A stretch of DNA of 64,000 nucleotides from Pseudomonadota bacterium (GTDB taxonomy: Bacteria; Myxococcota_A; UBA796; SXON01). Positions 35,929 to 48,569 of this stretch are shown here, piece after piece. The stretch spans positions 1 to 64,000 of the forward strand of contig SXON01000132.1 in assembly GCA_005778355.1 (NCBI GenBank), read 5' to 3'. A program made the position numbers and the translations under genes. The stretch's first letter is position 1. Each line of letters starts with the position of its first letter. The notes beneath the pieces were generated by a model. It searched no databases, was not told the origin of the DNA, and worked only from the letters and a program-made list of their open reading frames with translations.

Positions 35929-37512
35929 ATGGTGCTCCTGCTCCTCGCTTGCACCTCGGCCCCGGACAGCGGCGCCGCTGGCCGCGACGGTCGCCTCGAC
36001 ACGAGTGGCGTCGATTCCATGTTCGAAACAGGGCGCGATACGAGTCGCGACAGCGGACTCGACACCAGCCGGGACAGCGGGACCGATACAGGTGGGCCGG
36101 CGGGTCCGCTCGCCGAGGCTGACGTGGTGGTGATCGGCGCGGGGGGGAGCGGCCTCGCGGCCGGCGTGGCGGCGATCCAGGCAGGCGCGAGTGTGATCAT
36201 CCTCGAGCGCGAGGCGAACCATGGGGGCGCGAGCGTGCACGCGGGCAACCTCTTCGCCTGCGGCACGCGCTGGCAGGCCGACGGTGGCGTGACCGACAGC
36301 GCCGAGCTCTGCTTGTCGGAGTGGGACGGCTTCACCGGGGGCGACGCCACCGCGAGCGTCGTGCAGGCTTTCGTCGACGAGAGCGCCGCCACGCTCGAGT
36401 GGCTGGCGGCCTTCGGCGGTGACTTCACCCTCGCCACCTCGGTGGCCCCGGAGACGGGCACGGTGCCGCGCATTCACCAGCCGACGGCCGGCCTCGAACT
36501 GCCGGTGAACCTCCTCGGTGTGTACGCGAGGGACCACATCCGCCTCGGGACCACCGCCACCGGGCTGGTGCGCGAGGACGGCCGCGTGATTGGTGTCGAG
36601 GTCGGACCGGGGAGCGACGGGAGCGGCGACACGGGGTGGATCAGCGCCGGGGCCGTGGTGGTGGCCACCGGCGGCTTTGGGCGCAACGACGTGCGGGTGG
36701 CCGAGAACGTCCCGGGCATCGAGAACTTCCCGACCTTCTACGAGGCCACGCCCGGCATGGACGGCAACGGCCTCGACCTCGTGGAGGCGGTGGGCGGCGC
36801 GCTGGCCAACATGGACGACGTGGGCCTCTACGCGCATGCGGCCGCCGACGCCCAGATCGGCGCGCCCGAGGTGATGGTCATCAGCAACCTCGATCGCACG
36901 CTCGTGGTCGACGCGACGGGCAGGCGCGTGGCTGACGAGCGCGAGTTCATGACCTCGATCATGGGCAGTCGCTACGTCGACGAGGGGCCCTTCTACGCGA
37001 TCTTCGACGACACGGGCTGGGGCTTGCTCAACCTCTCGGGCCGGGGCTTCAACTACCCGGACGGCGTGAACATGAACATCGACGGGCCCACGTACGAGTC
37101 GCTTGTCCCCGTGCCCGTGGGCGACACGGCTGCCGACCTTGCCACCGCAGCGGGCTTCGACGGCGCCACCTTCGAGGCCGCGCTCGACCTCTACAACGAG
37201 GCCGCCGCGAGCGGCGTGGACACCGAGTTTGGCAAGCCCGAAGACTATCTGCAGCGTATTCGCACCGGACCGTTACGGGCGCTGGGCATCGTGCTCGGAC
37301 GCTCCAAGAGCTTCGGTGGCGCGGCGCTCGACGACGAGGGGCGCGTGATCGACGAGCTCGGGAACACGATCCCCGGGCTCTACGCGGCCGGCTAGGCCGC
37401 CGGGTTCCTCGGTGGCACCTGGATCGGTCACGGCTTCAACGGGACGATCACCGCCGTGTACTGGTCAGGGCGGCGCGCGGGCCAGACCGCGGCCGGCGAC
37501 CTCGGCTTCTAG
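35929..37512 (+). pseudogene. Secreted FAD-dependent oxidoreductase (fumarate reductase/KsdD-type FAD domain) lipoprotein interrupted by in-frame TAG at 37393-37395
   Basis: MVLLLLACTSAPDSG...DVVVIGAGGSGLAAGVAAIQAGASVIILERE...NTIPGLYAAG*AAGFLGGTWIGHGFNGTITAVYWSGRRAGQTAAGDLGF*; frame continues through the TAG to a second stop at 37510-37512. Confidence 0.85.
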
Positions 37513-38807
37513 GCAAGATTCGGGTCGAGGTCTTCACTCCGCAACATGCGGCGTCGCTCGTGGATCTGCGAGGTGTCGTGGCCCACGAACATGCCCTTGA
37601 GCACGTCGGTGGCCACCTCCAGCTGCTTGCGGAAGCCAACCATCGCGAAGAGGTAGTAGAAGGCCCAGAAGTACCAGGCGATCATGCCCGAAATGGGGAT
37701 GCCGAAGGGCCGCGCCACCGTGGAGTGCCGCCCGAGGCCCACGATATAGCCGTAGTCGAAGTAGCGCAGCGAGTGACGCGCCTCCCCCTCGAGGATGTTC
37801 GCCGCCACGGTTTTCCCGGTCTGCAAGGCGCCCTGCGCCACCTGGGGGACCGACGTTCCTTGCTCGTCCACCCAGTCGGCGGCGTCGCCAATCGCCCAGG
37901 CGCCCGCGACCGGTTGTCCCCCGGCGTCGAGGCAGCGCCCGTGCTTGTCGACCTGGAGGCGCCCGCCCCGCCCGGCGGCGAAGGGCCAGGCGCCTTCCAG
38001 CGAGGCGCCACGAATGCCGGTGGTCCACACCAGCGTGTGCGCCGGGATCACCGCGCCGTCGTCGAGGGTCACCCGGTCTTTCTCCACCTGGCTCACGCGC
38101 CGATGCAAGACCACGCTCACGCCCGCGGTGCGCAGGTGCCGCGCCGCCACCTCGGCGTGTTCCACGTGCAACCCGCCGAGCAGGCGCTCCCCCGCCTCCA
38201 CGAGGTGCACGCTCACCAGCGAGAGCGGCACCGAGGGGTAGAGCCGCGCCATGGTGCGGTGAAACATCTCCATCAACGAGGCGCACACCTCCACGCCGGT
38301 GATGCCGCCGCCCGCGACCACGAAGGTGAGCAGCCGTCGCCGTGCGTCGGCGTCCTGGGCCTGGTCGGCGAGCTCCCACATCTCCACCACGTGGGCGCGC
38401 AGTCGGATGGCGTCCATCAGCGTCTTGAAGGGGAAGGCGATGTCTTCTGCCCCGGGCACGCCGAAGTAGTTGGTGGACGACCCCGCCGCGATCACCAGCT
38501 GATCGTAGCGGAGCTCGATACCATTATGAAGGATCAATACCTTACGTTGGGCGTCGACGCTACGAACCTTGTTGCGAAGGAAGCGGATGCCCCGGGGCGC
38601 GCAAAAGGCGCGCAGCGGGTACACGATGTGCCGCGTTTCCACGGCGCCGGTGGCCACCTCGGGCAAGAGTGGGTTGAACTGGAAGAAGTTCTCCTTGTCC
38701 ACCAATGTCAGACGCAGCTCCCCGCGCTTGTGGGCGCGTGCCAGCCGCTTGCACACCTCGAGTCCCCCGAAGCCACCGCCCACAACCACCACCTCGGGGA
38801 CGGTCAA
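37509..38807 (-). CDS. NDH-2-like NAD(P)/FAD-dependent oxidoreductase
   Basis: VPEVVVVGGGFGGLEVCKRLARA...NFFQFNPLLPEVATGAVETRHIVYPLR...LVIAAGSSTNYFGVPGAEDIAFPFKTLMDAI...VVAGGGITGVEVCASL; TTG start overlaps the hydrolase stop. Confidence 0.9.
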   Translation of the reverse strand: MTVPEVVVVGGGFGGLEVCKRLARAHKRGELRLTLVDKENFFQFNPLLPEVATGAVETRHIVYPLRAFCAPRGIRFLRNKVRSVDAQRKVLILHNGIELRYDQLVIAAGSSTNYFGVPGAEDIAFPFKTLMDAIRLRAHVVEMWELADQAQDADARRRLLTFVVAGGGITGVEVCASLMEMFHRTMARLYPSVPLSLVSVHLVEAGERLLGGLHVEHAEVAARHLRTAGVSVVLHRRVSQVEKDRVTLDDGAVIPAHTLVWTTGIRGASLEGAWPFAAGRGGRLQVDKHGRCLDAGGQPVAGAWAIGDAADWVDEQGTSVPQVAQGALQTGKTVAANILEGEARHSLRYFDYGYIVGLGRHSTVARPFGIPISGMIAWYFWAFYYLFAMVGFRKQLEVATDVLKGMFVGHDTSQIHERRRMLRSEDLDPNLA

Positions 38808-39640
38808 TCGTCCTCCCGGGCCCACTGTCGGATGCGGGCGGCGAGCCCGTGCGCCCGGTCGAGCTGGGGGCAATGTCCCCAGTCCTCGGGCTCCTCCACC
38901 TTCACGTGTGCGCGGAAAAAATCAAGTGATGAGCTTGGAAGTAGGCGCTCCGCCTTGCCCCAGATGAGCAGGGTGGGTGCCTGGAGGAGCGCCATCGTCT
39001 CGGCCGACTGCGACGGCGAGCGGCGGAAGGCGAGGGCGAGGTGGCGAAGGGCAGGGCGCGCGAAATTGCGGGCCACGTCTGCGGCGATGAAACGCGCGTA
39101 CCACGTGGGGCGCGCGTGGAGCCGGTGCACGAAGTCGATGGCCTTCGGGCGCTCGTCCATGTGGAAAGTCTGGATCACCGCCTCGGTTTCTTCCTCGCTC
39201 CACGGCGCGCCGGCGGGCGACACGAGCATTAGCTTGCGCACGCGGTCGGGCCGAAACTGGGCGTAGGCCAGGGCCAGGGCGCCACCGAGCGAGTTGCCGA
39301 ACACATACACCTTCTCGTCGCCGAGCTCCGCGTCGAGGGTGCCCATCATCGCGCCGAACATCATCTCTGGGCTGAGCTTGTCCGGGCTGTCGGAGAGGCC
39401 GTGCCCCAGCTGGTCGGGGATCACGATGCGGCCGAACTGTCCCTGGAGGCGGCGAACGACGTCCCAGAAGTGAGCCGCCTGGTCGCCGAAACCGTGGAGG
39501 ATGAGCAGCGTGCCCTCGCCACGACCGGGCACGTCGAGCACGTGCTGGCGGCCGAAGGGCGTGTCGTGAAAACGGCTCTGCGCGCCACGCCAGCGCAGGA
39601 GGCGGAGTTGCAAGCGGTCGAGCCAGTCCATCAACATCAA
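38804..39640 (-). CDS. Alpha/beta hydrolase
   Basis: GTLLILHGFGDQAAHFWDVV...VIPDQLGHGLSDSPDKLSP...VYVFGNSLGGALALAYAQFRPDRVRKLMLVSPAG (GNSLGG nucleophile). Confidence 0.92.
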   Translation of the reverse strand: MMLMDWLDRLQLRLLRWRGAQSRFHDTPFGRQHVLDVPGRGEGTLLILHGFGDQAAHFWDVVRRLQGQFGRIVIPDQLGHGLSDSPDKLSPEMMFGAMMGTLDAELGDEKVYVFGNSLGGALALAYAQFRPDRVRKLMLVSPAGAPWSEEETEAVIQTFHMDERPKAIDFVHRLHARPTWYARFIAADVARNFARPALRHLALAFRRSPSQSAETMALLQAPTLLIWGKAERLLPSSSLDFFRAHVKVEEPEDWGHCPQLDRAHGLAARIRQWAREDD

Positions 39641-40854
39641 ATCACCAGCCGTTCGGCGTGACGATACTCGCGGCCGATGGAAAAGTCGTGCATGGGAACA
39701 TCAGTAAAGCCGACTGATACATGTGATACATCATGCCCTGTATCAGCAAGCGTGGCGGCCACGAGTGCCGTGAAGGGGCCGAACATCGCGCCGTGCCCCG
39801 AGAAGCCGGCCAGCCGGATCAGGTTCTTGGCCTGTGGGTCGTAGGCGAGGAAGGGGTTGTGGTCGGGGGTGGTGGCGTAGTAGCCCGAGGTCGTGGCGGT
39901 GATCCCGGCGAACTCCCCCACCTGGGGGATCACCTCGGCCACGTTGGCCCAGGCCGAGAAGGCGAGGCTATCGGTGCCGCTCTTGTGGGAGTAGGGCTCG
40001 TCGACCCGGTCCTGATCGTCGTAGTCGAAGTCGGGTTCGGGCAGCGCGTCGTGCGCCCAGCCCACCAGCAGCGACTCGCGGCTCTCTGGGCGGCAGTAGG
40101 CGCCGCTCGGGGTGATGGTGAGCGGCATGGCCGAGAGCTCGTCGGCCGAGAGCGAGCCGTCGCGCTGGATGAACCAGAGGTAGCGCTTCAAGGGGGCAAT
40201 GGGCAGCTCGGTGGCGCCGAGCACGCGCGCCAGCCGGGGTGACCAGGCGTTGGTGCCGTCGATGAACAGATCGGCGCCAAAAGTGCCCTTTGGGGTAGAC
40301 ACCGACACGATCCGGTCGCCACTTCGTTCGCAGCCGGTGACGGGCGCGTGCTGGAAGAGCCGCGCGCCCAGGCGCACCGCCGCCGCCATTGCCTCGTTGT
40401 AGACCGTGGCGGGGTGGAGGAAACCATCGGTGGGGCAGAAGCTCGCGCCGAGCACGGCGCTCCGCTCCACCCAGGGGAAGCGTTGGGCGAGGGCGTCGTG
40501 GTCGAGGAACTCGGCCGGGACCCCGAGCCTGGCCTGCATGCCTACCCGCGCCGCCGCCTCGTCGAGGTGCTCCTGCATCGCGAGCAGGAAGAGGTAGCCC
40601 TGCTGGACGATCGGCCGCTCCTCGCCGCCCACCCGCTCGCGGAAGTGGGCGTAGAAGTCGACGGCGTAGCGCATGCCGGCCACGGTGACCGGCGTGGAGA
40701 ACTGCTGCCGGATGCCGGCGGCGGTGCGACTCGAGGAGCCGGCGCCCACGTGCTGGGCCTCCAGCACGCTGACCGACCACCCACGTGCCGACAAGGCGTG
40801 CGCGACCAGCGAACCGGTGATGCCGGCACCGATGACGACGGCGTTTCCGGGCAG
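39637..40854 (-). CDS. FAD-dependent oxidoreductase (DAO / sarcosine-glycine oxidase-like); start uncertain
   Basis: NAVVIGAGITGSLVAHALSARGWSVSVLEAQHVGAGSSSRTAAGIRQQFS...; the dinucleotide-binding motif lies upstream of the ORF-track start (40794), so the start is probably at 40854 or nearby. Confidence 0.85.
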   Translation of the reverse strand: MPGNAVVIGAGITGSLVAHALSARGWSVSVLEAQHVGAGSSSRTAAGIRQQFSTPVTVAGMRYAVDFYAHFRERVGGEERPIVQQGYLFLLAMQEHLDEAAARVGMQARLGVPAEFLDHDALAQRFPWVERSAVLGASFCPTDGFLHPATVYNEAMAAAVRLGARLFQHAPVTGCERSGDRIVSVSTPKGTFGADLFIDGTNAWSPRLARVLGATELPIAPLKRYLWFIQRDGSLSADELSAMPLTITPSGAYCRPESRESLLVGWAHDALPEPDFDYDDQDRVDEPYSHKSGTDSLAFSAWANVAEVIPQVGEFAGITATTSGYYATTPDHNPFLAYDPQAKNLIRLAGFSGHGAMFGPFTALVAATLADTGHDVSHVSVGFTDVPMHDFSIGREYRHAERLVI

Positions 40855-40892
40855 GCGAGGCTCCGCGAGGCCGGCGTGTCTAATCCGAAACA

Positions 40893-40921
40893 GGGGAAGG
40901 GGCCTCGCCGGCCCCTTCCCC
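40893..40921. other. 12-bp inverted repeat / strong hairpin GGGGAAGGGGCC-tcgcc-GGCCCCTTCCCC
   Basis: Direct reading; perfect 12-bp arms and 5-nt loop between divergent genes. Confidence 0.8.
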
Positions 40922-41129
40922 TACCGCACCCTCCCCTCCGCCCTCCGGCATGCCTCCGGCATGCCTCCGGGCTCCGGCGACGAGCATGCTGCTAGCACGC
41001 TCGTCGGGGCGCTCTCCCCATCCCCGCAGTCACCCATGCCGCGAGCGTCATGGCTTTCGGAGCCGCGCGCGGCGGCATGGGCGCCTCGCCTGCCCACCCG
41101 CGGCAATCCGGCCGGATACGGGGGCGGCG

Positions 41130-43197
<2,068 letters not shown>

Positions 43198-43208
<11 letters not shown>

Positions 43209-44205
43209 CCTGCGCTCCGACACCCTCACCCGTCCCACTCCCGGCATGCGCCGCGCCATGGCCGAGGCCGAGGTGGGCGATGATGTGTTTGGCGAGGATC
43301 CCACGGTCAACCGGTTGGAAACGCGAGTGGCGGAGCTGCTTGGCAAGGAAGCAGGCCTGTTTGTCCCAAGTGGCACCATGGCCAACCAGATCGCGATCCG
43401 CGTGCTCACCGAGCCGGGCGACGAGGTGCTGATGGAGGCCGACGCCCATCCCTTCCACTACGAGTCCGGGGGCGCCGCGGTCATTAGCGGGGTGACGATC
43501 CGGCTCGTGCAGGGCGAGGGCGGCGTGCTCAGCCCGGCGAGCGTCGCGGCGGCGGTGCGCCCGCCCAACGTTCACCACGCCCCGGCGCGGCTCTTGAGCG
43601 TGGAGAACACCAGCAATCGCGGCGGGGGGCGCGTCAGCTCGGTGGAGCGCTGCGCCGAGCTCTGCGCCATCGCGCGTGGCGCTGGACTGGCCACGCATCT
43701 CGACGGTGCCCGGCTCTGGAATTCCCATGTGGCCACCGGACGCGAACTCGCGGACTTCGCCCGTGGTTTCGACGTGGCGAACGTGTGTTTCTCCAAGGGG
43801 CTCGGCGCGCCGGTGGGCTCGATGTGGACCGGTCCCCGGGCGCTCGTCGACAAGGCCCGCCGCGTGCGGAAGATGCTCGGCGGGGGCATGCGACAGGTGG
43901 GTGTGCTCGCGGCGGCGGCGGACTACGCTCTGACCCAGCACTTGTCGCGCCTGGCAGACGATCACACGCGCGCGCGTCGACTCTGGGCCGCGTTGAAGGA
44001 ACTGGGCTACGCCGTAGAAGCCGAGCCGGAGACGAACATTCTCTTCTTCCGGGTGCCGGACGCCTCGGCCTTCGTGGCTCGCCTGAAGGAGCACGGTGTG
44101 CTCGCGATCCCGATGACGGACACCCGCGTCCGGATGGTCCTGCACCTCGATGTCGACGACGCGGGCGTGGCGGCAGCCATCGAGGTGCTGGTGCGGGTGG
44201 CGTGA
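43198..44205 (+). CDS. Low-specificity L-threonine aldolase family (PLP)
   Basis: [39 protein letters not shown]...[13 protein letters not shown]...LDGARLWN...[12 protein letters not shown]. Confidence 0.95.
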
Positions 44206-44224
44206 TCGTCGGCGTTGGCCTGGC

Positions 44225-45718
44225 TCACAAACGTTGCACCAGCGCAAACAACCACCGCGCGTGCCCAGCCATGAACTGCAGCGAGGTGAGCTCTTTCTCG
44301 CTCTCGGGCGCGAAGTAGCCCGTGCCGAGGTTGGCCACGGGGATGCCGCGATCGAGGAAGGGGTCCACGCCGGTGCCGCCACGGATCGGGGCAATCTCCG
44401 AGGCCACGCCCACGACGCGGCCGGCGGCCAGCGCCCAGTCCACGAGCTCCGGGAAAGCCGACAGTCGCGGGCCCATGTCGAGGTACTGCTCGCCGTGAGT
44501 GGCCCCCGGCGCCAGGGCCTTCACGTGCGCCACGCGCGCGTCGCGCCCGGCGAGGCTGAAGTCGCGGATGCGGACGTCGAGCCGCAGGCCGCCCTCGTGC
44601 GGCAGCGCGCGGTAGGGGTGACTGTAGCCGTCACGCCCGGATGAGTCCTCGGCGGGCAGAGTGAACCCGGGGTTGCTCGCGTAGAAGCGGTGCAACCAGC
44701 GGACCATCGCGTCGGCGGCGGCGTTGCCCGCTCGCACCACGCTCTCGACGCGGTACGACGCACCGCGCGGCAGGTGAGGCGCCATGACCGCGTGGATCGC
44801 GTCGAGGGCGGTGTCCGGTCCGGTAGCGCCCACCACCGCGTCGCAGTCGCGCAGCGCGTCGCTCTGGAACTCGGTGATCATGAGCTCGGGACAGGCCGCC
44901 GCCCACTCGGCCACCAGCCGTGGCGCGGCGCGGTGCCCCTCGGCGCGGGCCGTGGCGCCGTGGGTGTTTACGCCGCCGATGTGGACGAGCCAGCGCGAGC
45001 CGGGGCCGGGGCCCCCTGGGAAGTGAACGTGGGCCACCGCCGCGTTGAAATTCTCGACGTTGATCTCGTACGGCAGGATGCCATCGATGGTGTAGGCGTA
45101 CTTGACACCCCTCGCCGCGAAGTTCTTGGCGAGCGCGTGGATCGCCTCGAAGCGCCCGCACTCCTCGTCGGGGCGCCCGACGAGCAACAAGGGGGGGTGC
45201 TCCACCTCGGGGTGCTCGTGGAGCAGCGTGGCCAGCGTCATCATGTGGGCGAGCCCGAGCTTGTCGTCAAGGCCGAAGGGGAAGTCGCCAGGGCCGTGGA
45301 CCACATCGTGACCGAGAAACGCGGCCAGGCCGGGGTAGTTGGCCACGTTGACGACGATGCCTGGGTTCCGGAGGAAACGAAGCGCGGTGCCGACCCAGTC
45401 ACGCTGGACCTCGAGGCTGGGCACGGCCTGGGTGCCGCGGGCGGTGTCGAGGTGGACGAGGAAGGCCACCGGCGCGGCGCCGGCTCGCGTCCCGCGCCCG
45501 GGGACGACGGCGATGATGTTGGCGTGGGCGTCGCGCTCGGTGGCGTAGCCGAGCGACCCGAAGAATCGTTCCAGCTCGGCGGCGAGCACCCGCTGGCCCT
45601 CGGTGGTGGGGATGGTGGCGCTGCGCTCGTCGGACTGGGAGTCGATGGCAACGACGGCCTGGAGGTGACGCAGGCTGCGGGCGCCGAGCTCGGCGTCGGT
45701 GGGGCGGGCGGGGATCAT
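44225..45718 (-). CDS. M20-family metallopeptidase (peptidase T-like)
   Basis: VAFLVHLDTARGTQAV...FGLDDKLGLAHMMTLATLLHEHPEVEHPPLLLVGRPDEECGRFEAIHALAK...YTIDGILPYEINVENFNAA...IRGGTGVDPFLDRGIPVANLGTGYF. Confidence 0.87.
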   Translation of the reverse strand: MIPARPTDAELGARSLRHLQAVVAIDSQSDERSATIPTTEGQRVLAAELERFFGSLGYATERDAHANIIAVVPGRGTRAGAAPVAFLVHLDTARGTQAVPSLEVQRDWVGTALRFLRNPGIVVNVANYPGLAAFLGHDVVHGPGDFPFGLDDKLGLAHMMTLATLLHEHPEVEHPPLLLVGRPDEECGRFEAIHALAKNFAARGVKYAYTIDGILPYEINVENFNAAVAHVHFPGGPGPGSRWLVHIGGVNTHGATARAEGHRAAPRLVAEWAAACPELMITEFQSDALRDCDAVVGATGPDTALDAIHAVMAPHLPRGASYRVESVVRAGNAAADAMVRWLHRFYASNPGFTLPAEDSSGRDGYSHPYRALPHEGGLRLDVRIRDFSLAGRDARVAHVKALAPGATHGEQYLDMGPRLSAFPELVDWALAAGRVVGVASEIAPIRGGTGVDPFLDRGIPVANLGTGYFAPESEKELTSLQFMAGHARWLFALVQRL

Positions 45719-45746
45719 GAGCGGCGGTGTAGCCCGGGTCGCGGGG

Positions 45747-48569
45747 CTAGGCCGGGTGGCGGCGCCGGCGTCGCCATGCGAGCACGCCGACCAGGGGGAG
45801 GGCCGCGGCCGGTGCCATCTCGTCGCACCCGCAGGTCTCCCCCTCGTCCGCCGCCGGATGCTCGGTGGTCGAGCTCTCGCCGGTATGGCCAGTGTCGATG
45901 GCCGCATCAACTCCATCGCAGTCCTGGTCGATCGCGTCGCCGGGAATGTCCTCGGCACCCGGGAACACGGCCGGGTCGCCGTCGTCGCAGTCGCCATCGA
46001 CCGACGAGGACCAGGCGGGGTCGTCGCAGTGTTGGCCCGCCACCACCCCGTCGCCGTAACCGTCGCGGTCACGGTCATAGTACCAGGTCGGCGCGTCAAC
46101 GGCGTCCGCGTCGCCGTCGCCGTCGCAGTTCTCGTCGGTGCCGTCGCAGTGCTCGTCGGCCCCGGGGTTCACCGCGGGGTCCAGATCGTCGCAGTCGCCA
46201 TCGAGGGGTGCGCCCAGCGGCGTGCATGAATCCCCCAGTGAGTCCACGCCGTAGCCATCGGCGTCCTGGTCGAGGAACCACTCTGTCTCCGCTCCGATGC
46301 CCGGGTCGCTGGGGTCGCAGTCGAAGGCGTCGTCCGCGCCGTCACCGTCGCCGTCGTAGTCGAAACGACCGTCGCAATCCTCGTCGACGAGGTCGAGACC
46401 GTCTTCCATCGCGCAGGGTGCGACGCCGGGATCCGAGTCGTTGCAGTCGCCGAATTCCACTGGCCAGCCATCGCCGTCGGCATCTTCGATATCGACCGGC
46501 GCCCACGTGTCACAGTCGATAAACAGCACGCCATCGGCGTACGTGACCTGCAACACGTCTTCGAGCGTGACGCCCTCGCAGGGGCTCTCGCTGTCGACCT
46601 GGTACTCGCGCGTGCCGTCGCTTATCGTCCACGACTGTTCATAGCCGTACTCGCTTGACGCGTAGCCCCACTCGTAGGCGCAGCCGTCCAGCTCGGTGGT
46701 CCAGCGCTCGATCTCGCCCGCCCAGAAGTCCATCCCGTCGTAAAGGACTTGGTGGTAGTAGGTCGCGGCGAGTACCGAGGTCGTGCCGTCCGGCCAGTCG
46801 AGCGAGCCCCAGGCCCGCTCGGTATCGGCGTCGTCGCTCCATCCCCCGAGCCGCGCGGCGGAGATGCCGCTGCCGGTGGCCTCGGTGAAGGTGGCCTCGA
46901 GAGCCCAGTACTCGTCGGTGGTGACGGTCACGTCGCACTCGAAGCCGTCGTCGACGTACCGGACGCTGCTCTCCCCGGTGCCGCGTGCCTCGATCTCGCC
47001 CGCACAGTCGAGGATCGAACCACTCCGCGTCGCGCAACCGCTCTCGGGCTCGCCTGCCTCTTCGCTGGCTTCGCAGTCGGCGGCGCTGGCGGCCGCCCGG
47101 GCCTCGGCTGCGAGGTCGAGCGGACACGGGGAGAAACCGCAGCTCCCGGCCCGGTGCGCGGCAAGGTCGGCGGGCGCCGCGATCTCGGGGCAGGTCGTCA
47201 CGTGGGTGCCGGCCGGATCGTCGGCCTCGTCGCAGTCGCTGTCGATCCCGTCGCCCGCCGTCTCGAGGGCGCCAGGATAGCGCGCAGCATCGGTGTCGTC
47301 GCAGTCTCGCAGCCGCGTGAAATAGTCGGCATAGGCCCCGTCACCGTCGTCGTCGGTGAGCGCCAGCCTGATCGACACCGCGCCGGCGCTGGTGTCGTGG
47401 CCGATGGCCAGGTCGGGCCAGCCGTTGCCGTCGCTGTCGCCGACGGAGGCAAGACTGGTGGGATCGCTGGCCGACAGCGTGATCGCGCTCGAGCTCGCGA
47501 GATCATAGACCACGGAGGTCTCGCGGTAGGCGGGACAGTCGCAGTCGGCCAGCGGGTAGCCGGTGTACAGCGAGGCGGCGATCTCGTCGCCACCGTCGCC
47601 GTGCGCGTCGCCCGTGCCGCCGACAATGAGGTCGGCCTCGTCGGCGTACTCGGGAACCAGCGGGAAAAGTTCCGCGTCAGGGGAGCTGCCAAGGCTGCCG
47701 GAGGACCCGAGGTAGAGCGAGGCCAGCCCCACCGAATCGCGCCACTCGGCCACGACGAGCAGGTCGCCGCGTCCGTCAGCGTCGAAGTCGCCGCCGATCA
47801 GCGCGTCCCCTGAGCGACGGCGGTCGGCCGTACCCTCGGGCTCCTGCCAGGCCGCTGCAGCTTCGATCTCGTCGGCATCGCCAAGGAACAGGTAGGCGGT
47901 GCCCGTGCCGACAGTTCCGACCACCCCCGGCGCCCCCACCGCCCACTCGTCGTCGCCATCCCCGTCGATGTCCGGTACCGCCGCCACCGAGTAGCCGAAC
48001 TCGTCGCCGGTACCGTCACCGAGCAGTGTCGCAAATGCCGTGGCGCTGATCCCCTCGCTGCTGCCAAGGAAGGCGCTTGCCTCGTCGCCCGAGGGCGCGC
48101 CGACCAGGAGGTCGGAGAGCGCGTCGCCATCGACGTCGCCGCTGGCCAGCGCGTACCCGAACTCGCTGCCCGCGGTGCCGACGAGCGAGGTCGCCGTCGC
48201 GCCGAGGCCGCTGGCCGACCCGGAGTACACGTGGACGGTGTCGATCGCGGGGAGGCCCGCCGCGAGGTCGGCGTAGCCGTCGCCGTCGGCATCGGGCAGA
48301 AAGCTCACCACAGTGCCGAGCCCGCCGCCCGCGACGCCCCCGTCTACCCGCGCGTTCCAGGTCGCCTCGATGCCACCGCCCGTGCCGAGGAACACGTAGA
48401 TCGCGCCCGCGTCGGCGCCGCCGCTGTCGTGCCCGGGAGCGCCCACCACGAGGTCGGCGATGCCGTCGCCATCGATGTCTTCCCCGCCGGCCAGCGCCGC
48501 GCCGAACCCGTCGCCCGAGGCTTCGCCCTCGATGTAGGGCGCGCCGGCCACGAGGAAGACGTAGCTCAC
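45747..48569 (-). CDS. FG-GAP repeat / MopE-type metal-binding-motif protein with MYXO-CTERM-like tail; possibly lacks a signal peptide
   Basis: Repeated DxDGDGxxDLxxGAP; repeated DCDDxDPAVxPGAxExxxDxxDxDCDG; C-terminus CGCDEMAPAAALPLVGVLAWRRRRRHPA. Confidence 0.88.
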   Translation of the reverse strand: MSYVFLVAGAPYIEGEASGDGFGAALAGGEDIDGDGIADLVVGAPGHDSGGADAGAIYVFLGTGGGIEATWNARVDGGVAGGGLGTVVSFLPDADGDGYADLAAGLPAIDTVHVYSGSASGLGATATSLVGTAGSEFGYALASGDVDGDALSDLLVGAPSGDEASAFLGSSEGISATAFATLLGDGTGDEFGYSVAAVPDIDGDGDDEWAVGAPGVVGTVGTGTAYLFLGDADEIEAAAAWQEPEGTADRRRSGDALIGGDFDADGRGDLLVVAEWRDSVGLASLYLGSSGSLGSSPDAELFPLVPEYADEADLIVGGTGDAHGDGGDEIAASLYTGYPLADCDCPAYRETSVVYDLASSSAITLSASDPTSLASVGDSDGNGWPDLAIGHDTSAGAVSIRLALTDDDGDGAYADYFTRLRDCDDTDAARYPGALETAGDGIDSDCDEADDPAGTHVTTCPEIAAPADLAAHRAGSCGFSPCPLDLAAEARAAASAADCEASEEAGEPESGCATRSGSILDCAGEIEARGTGESSVRYVDDGFECDVTVTTDEYWALEATFTEATGSGISAARLGGWSDDADTERAWGSLDWPDGTTSVLAATYYHQVLYDGMDFWAGEIERWTTELDGCAYEWGYASSEYGYEQSWTISDGTREYQVDSESPCEGVTLEDVLQVTYADGVLFIDCDTWAPVDIEDADGDGWPVEFGDCNDSDPGVAPCAMEDGLDLVDEDCDGRFDYDGDGDGADDAFDCDPSDPGIGAETEWFLDQDADGYGVDSLGDSCTPLGAPLDGDCDDLDPAVNPGADEHCDGTDENCDGDGDADAVDAPTWYYDRDRDGYGDGVVAGQHCDDPAWSSSVDGDCDDGDPAVFPGAEDIPGDAIDQDCDGVDAAIDTGHTGESSTTEHPAADEGETCGCDEMAPAAALPLVGVLAWRRRRRHPA

